A stretch of 64,000 bases of DNA, taken from NCBI RefSeq assembly GCF_022788655.1, contig NZ_CP084951.1, positions 2,108,001-2,172,000 on the forward strand. The letters run 5' to 3'. The stretch comes from Sulfitobacter indolifex. Lineage in GTDB: Bacteria > Pseudomonadota > Alphaproteobacteria > Rhodobacterales > Rhodobacteraceae. Shown here piece by piece: positions 62,516 to 64,000 of this stretch; within the stretch, counting starts at the first letter, position 1; the number at the start of each line of letters is the position of its first letter. The notes beneath the pieces are model-generated. The model ran no database searches. It was not told the origin of the DNA and saw nothing but the letters and a program-made list of their open reading frames with translations. Made by a program: the position numbers and the translations under genes.

Positions 62516-63808
62516 ATGGCCGATAGCCCCAATCATCATTTTGACACGTTGCAAATTCACGCCGGTGCCCACCCTGACCCGGCCACCGGCGCACGGCAGA
62601 CGCCAATTTACCAAACCACGGCCTATGTCTTTCGTGATGCCGATCACGCGGCGGCGCTCTTCAACCTGCAAGAGGTCGGCTATATCTATTCGCGCCTGAC
62701 CAACCCGACGGTCGCGGTGCTGCAAGAGCGGATCGCCACGCTTGAAGGCGGCGTCGGCGCGGTTTGCTGTTCTTCGGGCCATGCGGCCCAGATCATGGCG
62801 CTTTTCCCGTTGATGGGGCCGGGCAAAAATATCGTCGCTTCCACGCGTCTTTATGGCGGCACGGTCACGCAGTTCAGCCATACGATCAAACGTTTCGGCT
62901 GGTCGTGCAAATTCGTCGATTTCGATGATCCGCAGGCCGTGGCCGATGCGATTGACGACGACACCCGCGCGGTCTTTGGCGAGGCCATCGCCAACCCGGG
63001 CGGCTATATCATGGACGTGCGCGCCATTGCCGATGTGGCTGATGCGGCGGGCATTCCGCTGATCATCGACAACACCAGCGCCACGCCGTACCTCTGCCGC
63101 CCGATTGAGCATGGGGCCACGCTGGTCGTACATTCCACCACCAAATACCTCACCGGGAACGGCACCGTCATGGGCGGCTGTGTGGTGGATTCGGGCAAGT
63201 TCGACTGGTCCGCGAATGACAAATTCCCCTCGCTCAGCCAGCCTGAGGAGGCCTACCACGGGATGAAGTTCCACGAGACCTTCGGCGCGATGGCCTTCAC
63301 CTTCCACGGCATCGCCATTGGGTTGCGCGATCTGGGCATGACGATGAACCCACAAGCGGCGCATTACACGCTGATGGGGATCGAAACCCTGTCGCTGCGG
63401 ATGGACCGCCATGTGGAGAATGCGGTGAAGGTGGCCGAATGGCTCGAACAGGACGACCGCGTCGACTACGTCACCTACGCCGGGTTGAAATCCTCGCCCT
63501 ATCACGACCGGATGCAAAAGGTCTGCCCAAAGGGCGCGGGCGGGCTTTTCACCTTTGCGGTCAAGGGCGGCTATGATGCCTGTGTGAAGCTGGTCAATAG
63601 CCTCGATATCTTTAGCCATGTGGCGAACTTGGGCGACACGCGCTCGCTCATCATCCACTCCGCCTCCACCACCCACCGCCAGCTTACGCAAGAGCAGCAG
63701 GAAGCGGCGGGTGCCGGGCCAGGTGTGGTGCGGATTTCTATCGGGACGGAAAATGCCGACGATCTGATTGCCGACTTGGATCAAGCGCTGGCCAAAGCCA
63801 CGGCCTGA
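62516..63808 (+). CDS. metY: O-acetylhomoserine sulfhydrylase (aminocarboxypropyltransferase)
   Basis: 430 residues, the usual length. PLP enzyme of the Cys/Met metabolism class. The PLP lysine is Lys210 in VVHSTTKYLTGNG, with substrate/PLP blocks YSRLTNPT, SSGHAAQIMALF and NTSATPYLCRPIEHGA. It makes homocysteine from O-acetylhomoserine and sulfide. GAGAGGA lies upstream of the ATG. The leader contains a terminator-like hairpin but no SAM riboswitch that I can recognise. Confidence 0.93.
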   Translation: MADSPNHHFDTLQIHAGAHPDPATGARQTPIYQTTAYVFRDADHAAALFNLQEVGYIYSRLTNPTVAVLQERIATLEGGVGAVCCSSGHAAQIMALFPLMGPGKNIVASTRLYGGTVTQFSHTIKRFGWSCKFVDFDDPQAVADAIDDDTRAVFGEAIANPGGYIMDVRAIADVADAAGIPLIIDNTSATPYLCRPIEHGATLVVHSTTKYLTGNGTVMGGCVVDSGKFDWSANDKFPSLSQPEEAYHGMKFHETFGAMAFTFHGIAIGLRDLGMTMNPQAAHYTLMGIETLSLRMDRHVENAVKVAEWLEQDDRVDYVTYAGLKSSPYHDRMQKVCPKGAGGLFTFAVKGGYDACVKLVNSLDIFSHVANLGDTRSLIIHSASTTHRQLTQEQQEAAGAGPGVVRISIGTENADDLIADLDQALAKATA

Positions 63809-63815
63809 TCCCACT

Positions 63816-63845
63816 CCCCGCCGGGATAACCGGCGGGGGTATTTG
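63816..63845. terminator. Terminator between metY and the SIMPL gene
   Basis: CCCCGCCGG (63816-63824), loop GATAA, CCGGCGGGG (63830-63838), then GTATTTG. Lies between convergent genes and can serve both. Confidence 0.8.
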
Positions 63846-63856
63846 CGCGGCTTGGC

Positions 63857-64000
63857 TTATTGCCCCGGCGCAATCGCGAAGGTCATGGAGACCTCGGCCT
63901 GCACCTCAACCTCACCTTCGGCCACGGCGCTGTCCATCGCCATGCCCATGCGGGCGGCCTCGAACATCTTGGGCTGGGAATGCGAGTTTTCCGTCATGCG
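63857..64000 (-). CDS. SIMPL-domain protein, C-terminal part (continues outside window)
   Basis: The 47 residues visible end MAMDSAVAEGEVEVQAEVSM, then TFAIAPGQ. This is the C-terminal beta-hairpin region of SIMPL (YggE/DUF541) proteins, with the conserved methionine-rich helix and EGEVEVxAxVxxxF strands. The start is beyond the right edge. YggE-type proteins are periplasmic and linked to oxidative stress, but the mechanism is not settled. Confidence 0.75.
   Translation of the reverse strand, partial: RMTENSHSQPKMFEAARMGMAMDSAVAEGEVEVQAEVSMTFAIAPGQ

Overview
The window is chromosomal DNA from an alphaproteobacterium of the Rhodobacteraceae (Roseobacter/Sulfitobacter-like). The evidence is high GC, short overlapping operons, an aa3 cytochrome oxidase subunit I of the Paracoccus type, TRAP dicarboxylate transport, DUF992 and SIMPL proteins, a TamAB pair and PHB metabolism. 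Species cannot be assigned from sequence reading alone.

Layout. 1-2.0 kb: end of a tcuA-tcuB tricarballylate oxidation operon. 2.55-4.83 kb: queC-queD-queE-queF, the preQ0/preQ1 (queuosine precursor) operon, headed by a preQ1-I type riboswitch I recognise directly in front of queC. 5.0-9.6 kb: a copper amine oxidase, an aldehyde dehydrogenase and a FeaR-like AraC regulator, an amine-to-acid catabolic set. 9.75-12.6 kb: a remnant of a peptide ABC-transporter ATPase, a C45-type Ntn hydrolase, a PHB-depolymerase-family esterase and a ribbon-helix-helix protein. 13.1-16.8 kb: two small conserved proteins and a three-PAS hybrid histidine kinase with two receiver domains. 17.2-20.9 kb: an SbcD/YhaO-like nuclease with a YhaN/SbcC-like ATPase. 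21-29.6 kb: AI-2E family membrane protein, TRAP transporter (dctMQP), acs, MOSC protein, DUF992 protein, flavin reductase. 29.6-35.8 kb: tamB and tamA. 36.1-41.9 kb: tRNA-Leu, a DsbA-like protein, lipB, ctaD, a MAPEG protein, two tandem tRNA-Gly genes, rlmB and tRNA-Tyr, with a possible structured RNA downstream of rlmB.

41.89-60.56 kb is a roughly 18.7 kb integrative genomic island. A 27-bp piece of the 3' end of tRNA-Tyr (41886-41912) is repeated exactly at 60532-60558. A tyrosine integrase lies immediately inside the left end. Both ends carry a pair of TCGATACAA direct repeats at identical 21-bp spacing, which look like integrase arm-binding sites. A degenerate third copy of the tRNA-Tyr end lies at 60680-60716, suggesting an earlier insertion at the same place. 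The island is richer in AT than the flanks, sparsely coding, and full of short hairpins. Its cargo is mostly uncharacterised: a secreted bactofilin-like protein, a DUF2971 protein, a secreted Sel1-like protein, unknown proteins, a possible DNA-glycosylase-fold protein with a truncated paralogue, a serine resolvase with a decayed second copy, a membrane class III nucleotidyl cyclase, a Rap1a-like protein, an RTX/DUF4214 protein, and an XRE-GNAT fusion. I see no complete known defence system in it.

60.7-64 kb: the chromosome resumes with a conserved hypothetical, a GT-A-like glycosyltransferase, the metY-type O-acetylhomoserine sulfhydrylase and the C-terminus of a SIMPL-domain protein.
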